Assembly: GCA_937883885.1 (NCBI GenBank)
Contig: CAKZXL010000018.1
Location: 1 to 10,740, forward strand
Length of the DNA stretch: 10,740 nucleotides
Direction: 5' to 3'
Origin: an uncultured Aquincola sp.
GTDB lineage: Bacteria > Pseudomonadota > Gammaproteobacteria > Burkholderiales > Burkholderiaceae
Part shown: positions 1 through 8,352 of the stretch, piece by piece
How positions within the stretch are numbered: position 1 is the stretch's first letter
Layout: every line of letters starts with the position of its first letter
Program-made: the position numbers and the translations under genes
The notes under the pieces: generated by a model
The model's database searches: none
What the model was told of the DNA's origin: nothing
Seen by the model: only the letters and a program-made list of their open reading frames with translations

Positions 1-1973
1 CCGACGAGCGACGCGACCGTTTCCGCGCCGCGCTGTTCGAGCGCACCGACTCCATCCTCTCGCCCTCGTTCTGGGCCGAACTGCGGCTCAATGCCCCGCG
101 CGACCTGCAGCGGCTGCAGCAGCTGGGCGGCACGCTGGCCACGGCCGCGGCGGCCACGCCGGCCGGTGCGTGGGCCGGCCTGTGCGCAATGGTGCTGGTG
201 GTGTTCGGCCTGCGGCGCTGGCTCAGCGCCCGGCTGGTGGCGCTGACGGCCGAGCGCACGCCTTCGGGCCGGGTGCGCCGCTCGCTGTATGCGGTGGCGC
301 AGGCGCTGCTGGCCATGCTGGTGCCCGGCCTGGCCGCTTATGCGGTGATGCGCGGCATCGTGTGGACGCTGCCCGATGCCGATCCGCTGCGCGAGCTGCT
401 GGGCAGCATGGTGGGCGCGATGTGCTTTTCGGCCTATGTGGCCGGCATCGGCTCGGCGCTGCTGGCGGCCAGGCGGCCTTCATGGCGGCTGCTGCCGCTG
501 CCCGACGACGTGGCCACCGGCCTGCGCTGGCATCCCACCTACATCGGCGCGCTGATCTTCATCGGCTGGGTGGTGCAGCGGGTGGGCACGCAGGTGCAGA
601 CCAGCCTGGCCACCGAAGTGGCCATCAACGGCGTGTATGCGCTGCTGCTGGGCCTGCTGCTGGCCCACACCGTGCGCCGCGGCGAGCGGCTGCGCCTGCA
701 TTCGCATGCGGTGCGCGACGAGCACGAATACCTGCCGCGCCCCGCGTGGATGACGCTGGCGCTCTTTTTCGCGCGCACGCTGCTGGCCGCCAGCGTGCTG
801 GCCATCCTGGTGGGCTATGTGGCGCTGGGCGCTTTCGTGGTGCGGCAGGTGAGCTGGATCGCGGTGCTGGCGATGACGGCCTTCGTGCTGGACGCGCTGA
901 TCGACGACGTGGCCACCGCCTGGCTGGGCACCCGCGCCGCCGCCGCCGACGAAGCTGCCGAGGGCCAGACGCCAGGCAGCCGCCTGCGCCGGCAGGCAGC
1001 GGTGCTGCTGTCGGGCGCGCTGCGGCTGACCACGGCACTGGTGGCCCTGGTGCTGGTGCTGGCGCCCTTTGGCGAAGGCCCGGCCGACCTGCTGCGCCGC
1101 ACCGACCAGCTGCGCAACGGCATCACCGTGGGCGAGCTGCAGCTGCGGCCCACGGCGGTGCTGCAGGCGGTGCTGGTGTTCCTGCTGGCCACGGTGGTGC
1201 TGCGGGCGGTCAAGCACTGGTTTTCCGACCGCTTCCTGCCCACCACCTCGCTGGACGAAGGCATGCGCGCCTCGGTGGCCACGTTGCTGGGCTTTCTGGG
1301 CACGGTGGTGTCCATCGGCCTGGGGCTGTCGGCCATCGGCCTGGCGCTGGACAAGGTGGCCTGGATCGCCAGTGCGCTGTCGGTGGGCATCGGCTTCGGT
1401 CTGCAGGCGGTGGTCAGCAACTTCGTCTCGGGCCTGATCCTGCTGGCCGAGCGGCCGGTGAAGGTGGGCGACTGGGTGGCGCTGGGCGGGGTGGAAGGCG
1501 ACATCCGCCGCATCAACGTGCGTGCCACCGAGATCCAGATGGGCGACCGCTCGACGGTGATCGTGCCCAACTCGGAGTTCATCACCAAGGTGGTTCGCAA
1601 CGTAACGCACCAGAGCCCGCAGGGCCTGGTGCAGATCAAGCTGCCGATGCCGCTGGACACCGACACCGAGCGCGCGCGCGAGATCCTGCTGCAGGCCTTC
1701 GTCGACCACCCCGACGTGCTGGACACGCCCGCACCCAACGTGCAGCTGGACGGCGTGGACGCGGCGGGCAACGTGGTGTTCAACGCCACCGGCTTCGTCA
1801 GCTCGCCGCGGCAAAGCTATGGCGTCAAGAGCGCGCTGCTGTTCAAGATCCTGCAGGCGCTGCCGGCGGCCGGGCTGCCGCTGTGGAAGCGGCCGACCCT
1901 GGTGCTGCAGGAGACGGCGCAGCCCGCTCAGCCGGCGGTGCCCGGCGCCACCTCGGGCGAGCCGCCCGCATAA
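1..1973 (+). CDS. MscS-family mechanosensitive channel with DUF3772, 5' partial
   Basis: This is an inner-membrane channel expected to open under membrane tension and release solutes during osmotic downshock. The frame is open from base 3 to the TAA at 1971-1973, so the gene starts left of the window and the ATG at 189 is internal. The first residues (ERTDSILSPSFW, about 42-80) resemble the end of the DUF3772 domain found in large MscS homologues. Many hydrophobic segments follow between about 180 and 1380. The MscS core comes next: a glycine/alanine-rich pore helix reaching GIGFGLQ and SNFVSG (about 1385-1435), then the beta-domain with ERPVKVGDWV, RINVRATEI and STVIVPNSEFITK (about 1450-1590). 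The C-terminus is complete and ends in a low-complexity Pro/Ala tail. Visible length is 656 residues; DUF3772 members usually run to about 800. The last 46 bp overlap the oppositely oriented fdhD. The family call is firm; the gating properties are inferred. Confidence 0.93.
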   Translation, partial: DERRDRFRAALFERTDSILSPSFWAELRLNAPRDLQRLQQLGGTLATAAAATPAGAWAGLCAMVLVVFGLRRWLSARLVALTAERTPSGRVRRSLYAVAQALLAMLVPGLAAYAVMRGIVWTLPDADPLRELLGSMVGAMCFSAYVAGIGSALLAARRPSWRLLPLPDDVATGLRWHPTYIGALIFIGWVVQRVGTQVQTSLATEVAINGVYALLLGLLLAHTVRRGERLRLHSHAVRDEHEYLPRPAWMTLALFFARTLLAASVLAILVGYVALGAFVVRQVSWIAVLAMTAFVLDALIDDVATAWLGTRAAAADEAAEGQTPGSRLRRQAAVLLSGALRLTTALVALVLVLAPFGEGPADLLRRTDQLRNGITVGELQLRPTAVLQAVLVFLLATVVLRAVKHWFSDRFLPTTSLDEGMRASVATLLGFLGTVVSIGLGLSAIGLALDKVAWIASALSVGIGFGLQAVVSNFVSGLILLAERPVKVGDWVALGGVEGDIRRINVRATEIQMGDRSTVIVPNSEFITKVVRNVTHQSPQGLVQIKLPMPLDTDTERAREILLQAFVDHPDVLDTPAPNVQLDGVDAAGNVVFNATGFVSSPRQSYGVKSALLFKILQALPAAGLPLWKRPTLVLQETAQPAQPAVPGATSGEPPA

Positions 1974-2800
1974 CGCACCGCCTGCCGGCCGCGGCTGAAG
2001 CCCCATAGCACCAGCCCGGCCTGCTGCGCGATGCGCACCGCCAGCGTGCTGGGCGCCGACACCGTGGCCAGGGTGCCGATGCCCACGCGGGCGCACTTGC
2101 GCACCAGCTCGTAGCTGGCGCGGCTGGACATCACCACGAACCCCGGCGTGCCCAGCAGCCGCCGCTGCGCCAGCCGGCCGATCAGCTTGTCCAGCGCGTT
2201 GTGGCGGCCCACGTCTTCCATCGCCCACTGCAGCGTGCCGTCGGGCATGGCCCAGCCGGCGGCATGGCAGCCGCCGGTGGCCCGGTTGGTGGGCTGGTGC
2301 TCGGCCAGCTGGCCCATGGCCCGCAGCACCGCGGCCAGCGGCACCGGCGGTGTGGGCGGCAAGGGCTCGGGCTGCAGGTCCAGCGCGGCCAGGCTGTCGA
2401 CGCCGCACAGGCCACAGCCGCTGCGCCCTTCCATCGCGCGGCGCCGCTGCTTCAGTTGCACGAAGGCCTGCTGCGCCACTTCCAGCGCCACCTCGCAGCC
2501 CAGCTGGCCGGTGCTCAGCTCCATGCCGTAGCACTGGGCCGGTGATGCGATCAGCCCTTCGGACAGGGCAAAGCCCAGCGCCATCGCCTCCAGCTCGGTG
2601 GGCGTGGCCATCATCACCGCATGCGACAAGCCGTTGAAGGTCAGCGCCACCGGCAGTTCGCTCACCACCTCGTCTTCTTCGGCCTGCTGGTGCACCTGCC
2701 CGTCGTCACCCAGCCGGCAGCGCCACACGTCCACCGACTGGTGGGCGGGCAGGTCATCGGTGTCGGCAGGCAGGGGCGCGGTCATGGGCATCGGGGTCAT
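1928..2800 (-). CDS. fdhD: Formate dehydrogenase accessory sulfurtransferase FdhD
   Basis: FdhD is a cytoplasmic protein that passes sulfur from the cysteine desulfurase IscS to the molybdenum cofactor (bis-MGD), which formate dehydrogenase needs for activity. The 290-residue product is close to the family's usual 260-290. Visible hallmarks are the ELPVALTFNG segment (about 48-57), the CxxC sulfur-relay pair C129/C132 in SGCGLCG, the TGGCHAAG segment and the EDVGRHNALDKLIG motif in the C-terminal half. I chose the ATG at 2800; two more ATGs follow at codons 4 and 6, and no strong ribosome-binding site separates them. The frame stays open upstream to 3088, but that extension runs through the divergent regulator gene and looks Pro/Ala/Arg-rich and non-native. 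No formate dehydrogenase gene is adjacent here. The 3' end overlaps the channel gene by 46 bp, and the 5' end faces a ModE-like regulator 44 bp away that may control it. Confidence 0.95.
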   Translation of the reverse strand: MTPMPMTAPLPADTDDLPAHQSVDVWRCRLGDDGQVHQQAEEDEVVSELPVALTFNGLSHAVMMATPTELEAMALGFALSEGLIASPAQCYGMELSTGQLGCEVALEVAQQAFVQLKQRRRAMEGRSGCGLCGVDSLAALDLQPEPLPPTPPVPLAAVLRAMGQLAEHQPTNRATGGCHAAGWAMPDGTLQWAMEDVGRHNALDKLIGRLAQRRLLGTPGFVVMSSRASYELVRKCARVGIGTLATVSAPSTLAVRIAQQAGLVLWGFSRGRQAVRYAGGSPEVAPGTAG

Positions 2801-2844
2801 GTGACTAAACTGCCCGGCCAGCATAGCCCCCCACGCCCGCCATC
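2801..2844. promoter_or_regulatory. Divergent intergenic region between fdhD and the ModE-like regulator
   Basis: Only 44 bp separate the two divergent start codons, so promoters or operators for both genes must overlap here or extend into the coding sequences. A possible -10 element for fdhD, TATGCT, reads on the minus strand at 2820-2825, but no matching -35 is evident. I see no classical ModE palindrome. Regulation of both genes by the adjacent regulator is inferred from the arrangement alone. Confidence 0.35.
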
Positions 2845-5116
<2,272 letters not shown>

Positions 5117-5129
5117 CGTTTGCCCCCAA

Positions 5130-5150
5130 GACCCGGGCATGGCCCGGGTC
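5130..5150. terminator. Hairpin 1, candidate terminator after ansB
   Basis: GACCCGGGC (5130-5138) pairs perfectly with GCCCGGGTC (5142-5150) around an ATG loop, starting 14 bases after the asparaginase stop. The stem is very stable, but no T-run follows on either strand, so it is not a canonical intrinsic terminator. It may act with the other hairpins of the block or protect the 3' end of the mRNA. Confidence 0.45.
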
Positions 5151-5209
5151 GGCCCCCCGAGGGGGCGCAGGTTCCTTGGGGCGGCCCGGCGGAACCTGGT
5201 GACCCCCAA

Positions 5210-5230
5210 GACCCGGGCTGTGCCCGGGTC
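5210..5230. terminator. Hairpin 2, candidate terminator after the small exported-protein gene
   Basis: GACCCGGGC (5210-5218) pairs with GCCCGGGTC (5222-5230) around a TGT loop. Read on the minus strand it lies 10 bases past the stop of the small gene. The stem sequence is the same as hairpin 1 and only the loop differs. As there, no T-run follows, so a role as a bidirectional terminator is inferred from position. Confidence 0.45.
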
Positions 5231-5240
5231 GGCCCCTGCT

Positions 5241-5489
5241 TCAGCCTTCGAAGCGGCCGCGGCGCAGGCTGACGAAGCCGATGGCGCCGAGGCCGCCGAA
5301 CAGCAGCGCGAGGTCGCTGCCCGCCGCAGGGGCGTTCGACGCGCGCGACTCGGCCGCCGGAGCGGTGGTGGCTGCGGCGACCGCGGTGGCCGCCGTGGCG
5401 GTGCTGGTGCTGGCGCCCTGCGCCGATGCGTGGGCCGACAAGGCAGCCAAAAGGGCGCCGATGACCGTGAACAGAATCCGCTGATGCAT
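5241..5489 (-). CDS. Small exported protein with a PEP-CTERM-like C-terminal anchor
   Basis: I do not recognise a named family. The 82-residue product has three parts. Residues 1 to about 24 form a signal peptide (MHQRI, then a hydrophobic core, then AHASAQ). Residues about 25-58 are a low-complexity Ala/Thr/Ser stretch. The C-terminus has a hydrophobic helix, LALLFGGLGAIGFVSL, followed by the basic tail RRGRFEG. That ending resembles the transmembrane-plus-arginine part of PEP-CTERM exosortase sorting signals, but the Pro-Glu-Pro motif is absent. The ATG at 5489 is chosen because AGGGAG lies 8 bases upstream and the signal peptide begins there; the frame continues upstream without such support. 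The gene converges on ansB across the hairpin repeat and diverges from ureD. The spacer composition would suit a surface-exposed linker. It could also be a two-helix membrane peptide. Function is unknown. Confidence 0.72.
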   Translation of the reverse strand: MHQRILFTVIGALLAALSAHASAQGASTSTATAATAVAAATTAPAAESRASNAPAAGSDLALLFGGLGAIGFVSLRRGRFEG

Positions 5490-5573
5490 GACGACAACTC
5501 CCTGTAGAAATGCGGGGACACCTCGCAGCGGCGTCGGGTCTTGGCCCGGCTGCACACCACAGGGCATACCCTA

Positions 5574-5590
5574 AGCAACTTCCGTGACAG
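5574..5590 (-). promoter_or_regulatory. Possible sigma-54 (-24/-12) promoter for the small exported protein
   Basis: Read on the minus strand, this site is TGTCACG, four bases, then TTGCT. The sigma-54 consensus is TGGCACG-N4-TTGCA/T. Spacing between the -24 and -12 dinucleotides is exactly 10 bases, as required. The one important mismatch is T for the second G of the -24 GG. Predicted transcription would start near 5563, giving a leader of about 74 bases to the ATG at 5489. No upstream activator site was identified. Confidence 0.3.
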
Positions 5591-5660
5591 CTTTGCTGCA
5601 CCGCAGCAGGGCATTCGGACCTGGGGTTACAGTGCCGGCCTTTCTGCACAGCACACCCGC

Positions 5661-6491
5661 ATGGCCTGGACCGGTCACCTCGATCTGCACTACACCCGCG
5701 ATGGCGAGCGCACCATTGCGCTGGACCGCCACGAAGGGCCGCTGCGGGTGCTGCAGCGGCTGTACCCCGAGGGGCCGGGCATCTGCCACCACGTGCTGGT
5801 GCATCCGCCCGGCGGCGTGGTGGGTGGCGACGTGCTGCGGCTGGATGCGCGGCTGGCCGCCGGCACGCATGCGGTGCTGACCACGCCCGGGGCCACGCGC
5901 TTTTACCGCAGCGCGGGTGAGCCGGCGTTGCAGAGCACCGCCATCGACGTGGCCGACGGTGCGCGGCTGGAATGGCTGCCGCTGGAAGCCATCGCCTACA
6001 GCGGCTGCGAGGCCGAGAACCGCATGCGCTTTGCGCTGGCCCCTGGCGCCGAGATGATGGGCTGGGACGTGCTGGCGCTGGGTCTGCCGGCCACCGGTCA
6101 GGCCTTCGAGCGGGGGCGCTTTCGCACGCATCTGGAGCTGCCCGGCGTGTGGCTGGAGCGCGCCACGCTGGCGGCCGACGACCGCCGGTTGCTGGATTCA
6201 CCGCTGGGTCTGGCTGGCCACAAGGTGGTGGCCACGATGTGGTTCGCGGCCGGCAGCCCGCTGCCGCCCGCACGCCGCGAGGCGATGCTGCAGGCCGCGC
6301 GCGAGGTGTGCGAAGACTCGGCCCTGGCGGCCACCGCCGGCGCCACCTCACCGCATGCCGAAGCCGTGGTGCTGCGCGTGCTGGCGCCGCGGGTGGAGCC
6401 GGCTCAGCAGTTGCTGCTGCGGGTGTGGACCGCCTGGCGCCGCAGCGCCTGGCAGATGGACGCCCCGCCGCCCCGCATCTGGCGGACCTGA
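5661..6491 (+). CDS. ureD: Urease accessory protein UreD
   Basis: UreD (UreH in some species) is the cytoplasmic scaffold that binds apo-urease and, with UreF and UreG, brings nickel and carbon dioxide to the active site. The 276-residue product matches the family's usual length of about 270-290. Typical segments are HEGPLRVLQRLYPEG (24-38), VHPPGGVVGGD (47-57), TTPGATRFYRS (74-84), then WLPLEAIAYSG, a GHKVVATMWF strand and the terminal PRIWRT. The ATG at 5661 fits the usual N-terminus (MAWTGHLDL); a TTG at 5541 is in frame but would add 40 residues unlike UreD. The gene looks intact, with no frameshift. It is unusual in standing alone: ureABC, ureE, ureF and ureG are not in the window, and the next gene, glk, converges on it 14 bp after the stop. 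The 171 bp upstream, shared with the divergent small gene, holds no clear promoter on this strand. Confidence 0.95.
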   Translation: MAWTGHLDLHYTRDGERTIALDRHEGPLRVLQRLYPEGPGICHHVLVHPPGGVVGGDVLRLDARLAAGTHAVLTTPGATRFYRSAGEPALQSTAIDVADGARLEWLPLEAIAYSGCEAENRMRFALAPGAEMMGWDVLALGLPATGQAFERGRFRTHLELPGVWLERATLAADDRRLLDSPLGLAGHKVVATMWFAAGSPLPPARREAMLQAAREVCEDSALAATAGATSPHAEAVVLRVLAPRVEPAQQLLLRVWTAWRRSAWQMDAPPPRIWRT

Positions 6492-6505
6492 GCACCTGAC
6501 AAGGA

Positions 6506-7477
6506 TCAGGCGGCGTCGAGCGCCCTTGAAGCGCCGAGCAGCGCCGGCGACTGCTGCGCATCGATCACCCAGCAGGGGATCTGGCTGAGGTAGCCCTGGA
6601 AGCGGCCCTTGGCCTCGAAGCGCTCGCGGAAGGGTGAGCGGGCGAAGGCTTCGCCCATGCGGGGCACGATGCCGCCGCCGATGTACAGGCCGCCGCGCGC
6701 CGCCACCGTGAGCGCCAGGTTGCCGGCCACGCTGCCCAGGAAGGCGCAGAACATGTCCAGCGCCGCGGCGGCCAGCACGTCAGCGCCGCCCATCGCGGCC
6801 GACAGCACCGCCGCCGGCTCCTGCAGCGGCGCCGCCTGCTGGCGCACCTCGCCCAGCGCCTGGTACAGGTTCACCAGGCCGGGGCCGGACACCGCCCGCT
6901 CGGCCGAGGCATGGCCGAAACGGCGCTGCAGGCTGGCGATCACCGCCGCCTCTTCCGCGGTGGCGGGCGCCAGCGAGACATGGCCGCCCTCGCCGCCCAC
7001 GGCCACCGCTTCGCCCTTGCGTGTGAAGGCCAGCGAGGCCACGCCCAGGCCGGTGCCCGCGCCCACCAGGCCCAGCGTGGCGCCGGGCACCGCGGTTCCG
7101 CCGCCCACCGGCTTGAGCTCGCTGGGCTTGAGCGCCGGCAGCGCCAGCGCCAGGGCCACGAAGTCGTTCACCACCACGAAGCGGTCGAAGCCGAATTCCT
7201 GGCGCACCGCCTCGATCGAGAAGCCCCAGGTGTGGTTGGTCATCTGCAGGTGGTCGCCGTCCACCGGGTTGGCGATGCCGATGGCGCAGTTGCGCGGCTG
7301 GGGCAGACCCAGGCGGTCCAGGTAGCTGCGCATGGCGGCCTGCAGCGTCGGGAACTCCTCACCCTTCAGGGCCGCCACATGGCTGGGTGGGGTGTCGGCC
7401 GATTCGCAGATGGCGAAGCGGGCATTGGTGCCGCCGATGTCTCCCACCAGGCGGGGAAACGCGGTTTTCTGTTCCAT
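6506..7477 (-). CDS. glk: Glucokinase (E. coli Glk type)
   Basis: This cytoplasmic enzyme phosphorylates glucose with ATP to glucose 6-phosphate, feeding the Entner-Doudoroff and pentose phosphate routes. The 323-residue length matches bacterial Glk (about 320). Motifs in order are the phosphate-binding VGDIGGTNARFAI (11-23), GIANPVDGD (67-75), the catalytic pair N104-D105 in VVNDFVA, the adenosine-side GAGTGLGVA (139-147), sugar contacts E163 and H166 in GGEGGH, E193 in SAERAVSGPG, and YIGGGI near the C-terminus. The spacing of E163, H166 and E193 matches E157, H160 and E187 of E. coli Glk. The start is the ATG at 7477, with GGAG ending 12 bases before it; upstream in-frame sequence has no plausible start with glucokinase character. 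It converges on ureD and diverges from an unknown membrane-protein gene. A 15-bp palindrome lies 40 bp upstream and may be its operator. Confidence 0.96.
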   Translation of the reverse strand: MEQKTAFPRLVGDIGGTNARFAICESADTPPSHVAALKGEEFPTLQAAMRSYLDRLGLPQPRNCAIGIANPVDGDHLQMTNHTWGFSIEAVRQEFGFDRFVVVNDFVALALALPALKPSELKPVGGGTAVPGATLGLVGAGTGLGVASLAFTRKGEAVAVGGEGGHVSLAPATAEEAAVIASLQRRFGHASAERAVSGPGLVNLYQALGEVRQQAAPLQEPAAVLSAAMGGADVLAAAALDMFCAFLGSVAGNLALTVAARGGLYIGGGIVPRMGEAFARSPFRERFEAKGRFQGYLSQIPCWVIDAQQSPALLGASRALDAA

Positions 7478-7516
7478 GGCTATGAGGTTCTCCGTATGGG
7501 GGCGATGGTATCGGCA

Positions 7517-7531
7517 GGCAAGCTGCTTGCC
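7517..7531. promoter_or_regulatory. 15-bp palindrome, candidate operator upstream of glk
   Basis: GGCAAGC (7517-7523), a central T, and GCTTGCC (7525-7531) form a perfect 7-1-7 inverted repeat in the 125-bp gap between the divergent glk and the membrane-protein gene. On the minus strand TTGCCT at its edge could serve as a weak -35, with CATACG 17 bases on as a poor -10, so a repressor bound here could block glk. Without a T-run it does not look like a terminator. The rest of the gap shows nothing I can name. Confidence 0.4.
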
Positions 7532-7602
7532 GTCACCCCTTTGGCCCCACGCCAGGTACGTTCTGGTTACGGCGATTAGGATGACGGTTTGATGTCTGCA
7601 CG

Positions 7603-8310
7603 ATGAATTCGCAACATTCCCTGGACAAGCCCGCCGGCTGGGCTTCTGACTCCTGTGCCGATGCCACGCTGCGCTGGGCCGGCCTGTGGGCCCCGCTGCT
7701 GGCGGTGGCGGTGGCCCTGCTGTGGGCCGAATGCCTGCCCCGCGCCACGGTGCTGGACCTGATCCACGAAGAAGGCCCGGTCGAGCTGCTGACCACGCTG
7801 CTGTACCTGTTTGCCGCGGTGGCGCTGTGGTGCGTGCAGCGCCCGCTGCAGGGCGCCGGCACCCGGCTGGCATTGACGGTGATGCTGCTGGCGTTTGCCG
7901 CGCGTGAGCAGGACCTGCACAAGGCCTTCACCGGCACGAGCGTGCTCAAGGTCAGCTTCTACCTGAACGATCACCCGCTGCACCAGAAGCTGGTGGCGCT
8001 GCCCATCCTGGCGGTGATCGCCGGCACCGCGCTGTGGCTGCTGGCGCGCCACGCCCGCCCGCTGTGGCAGGGCCTGCGCCAGGCGCGGCCGCTGGCCATC
8101 ACGGTGGCCATCTTCTTCGTCACGCTGGTGGTCACCAAGGTCATCGACCGCAGCTTCGCGATCCTGGCCGAAGACTTCGGCGTGCACCTGTCCGACCAGG
8201 TGGACACCATCTTCTCGGCGCTGGAAGAGGTGGTGGAGTGCAGCCTGCCGCTGATCGCAGTGGCGGGCCTGCTGCAGCACCAGCGCGAGACGATGCACCC
8301 GGCGCCCTGA
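7603..8310 (+). CDS. Unrecognised polytopic membrane protein, about six helices
   Basis: I cannot assign a family with confidence. The 235-residue product has hydrophobic segments at about 28-45, 60-78, 88-100, 130-148, 163-181 and 210-224, consistent with six membrane helices. Charged clusters sit next to or inside helices: E56-E57 with E61, R101-E102 with D104 and H106-K107, K179 with D182-R183, and E208-E209 with E212. Buried acidic and histidine residues of this kind suggest a metal site, a proton path or a lipid-modifying active site, but I see no known catalytic signature. There is no signal peptide beyond the first helix. The ATG at 7603 is the first possible start after an in-frame stop at 7582-7584; no good ribosome-binding site precedes it. 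The gene diverges from glk and converges on urtE 42 bp later, so it is probably its own transcription unit. Codon use matches its neighbours. Confidence 0.8.
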   Translation: MNSQHSLDKPAGWASDSCADATLRWAGLWAPLLAVAVALLWAECLPRATVLDLIHEEGPVELLTTLLYLFAAVALWCVQRPLQGAGTRLALTVMLLAFAAREQDLHKAFTGTSVLKVSFYLNDHPLHQKLVALPILAVIAGTALWLLARHARPLWQGLRQARPLAITVAIFFVTLVVTKVIDRSFAILAEDFGVHLSDQVDTIFSALEEVVECSLPLIAVAGLLQHQRETMHPAP

Positions 8311-8352
8311 GTACAGGTCGCCACACGCCGGGCGGGTTGCGCGGCCGCGGCT

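Larger units (their letters stand above)
5123..5236. repeat. Composite GC-rich hairpin repeat flanked by 34-bp direct repeats
   Basis: Two 34-bp units, at 5123-5156 and 5203-5236, both begin CCCCCAAGACCCGGGC and end GCCCGGGTCGGCCCC. They differ only in the three loop bases (ATG versus TGT). Each contains a 9-bp stem. Between them are a GCCCCC/GGGGGC hairpin (5152-5166) and an 8-bp inverted repeat CAGGTTCC (5168-5175) with GGAACCTG (5191-5198). The block fills the gap between two convergent genes. From memory, similar GC-rich modules recur between genes in Burkholderiales genomes, which would make this a dispersed repeat with terminator-like use; that is not tested here. Confidence 0.75.

Noticed and set aside
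170..2008. 612-codon plus-strand frame overlapping the channel gene in another frame
   Set aside because: The product is a Gly/Ala/Arg-rich shadow; the 189-1973 frame carries the MscS motifs.
480..2534. 684-codon open frame on the minus strand across the channel gene and fdhD
   Set aside because: It overlaps two clearly recognisable genes and its product is Ala/Gly/Arg/His-rich with no family features; long antisense frames are expected at this GC content.
5594..5608. TGCTGC-ACC-GCAGCA hairpin upstream of ureD as a riboswitch or terminator
   Set aside because: A single 6-bp stem without a T-run or any conserved riboswitch core; too short to support a call at this GC content.
5541..5660. Upstream TTG start adding 40 residues to UreD
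   Set aside because: The added residues do not resemble UreD, whose normal N-terminus begins at the ATG at 5661.
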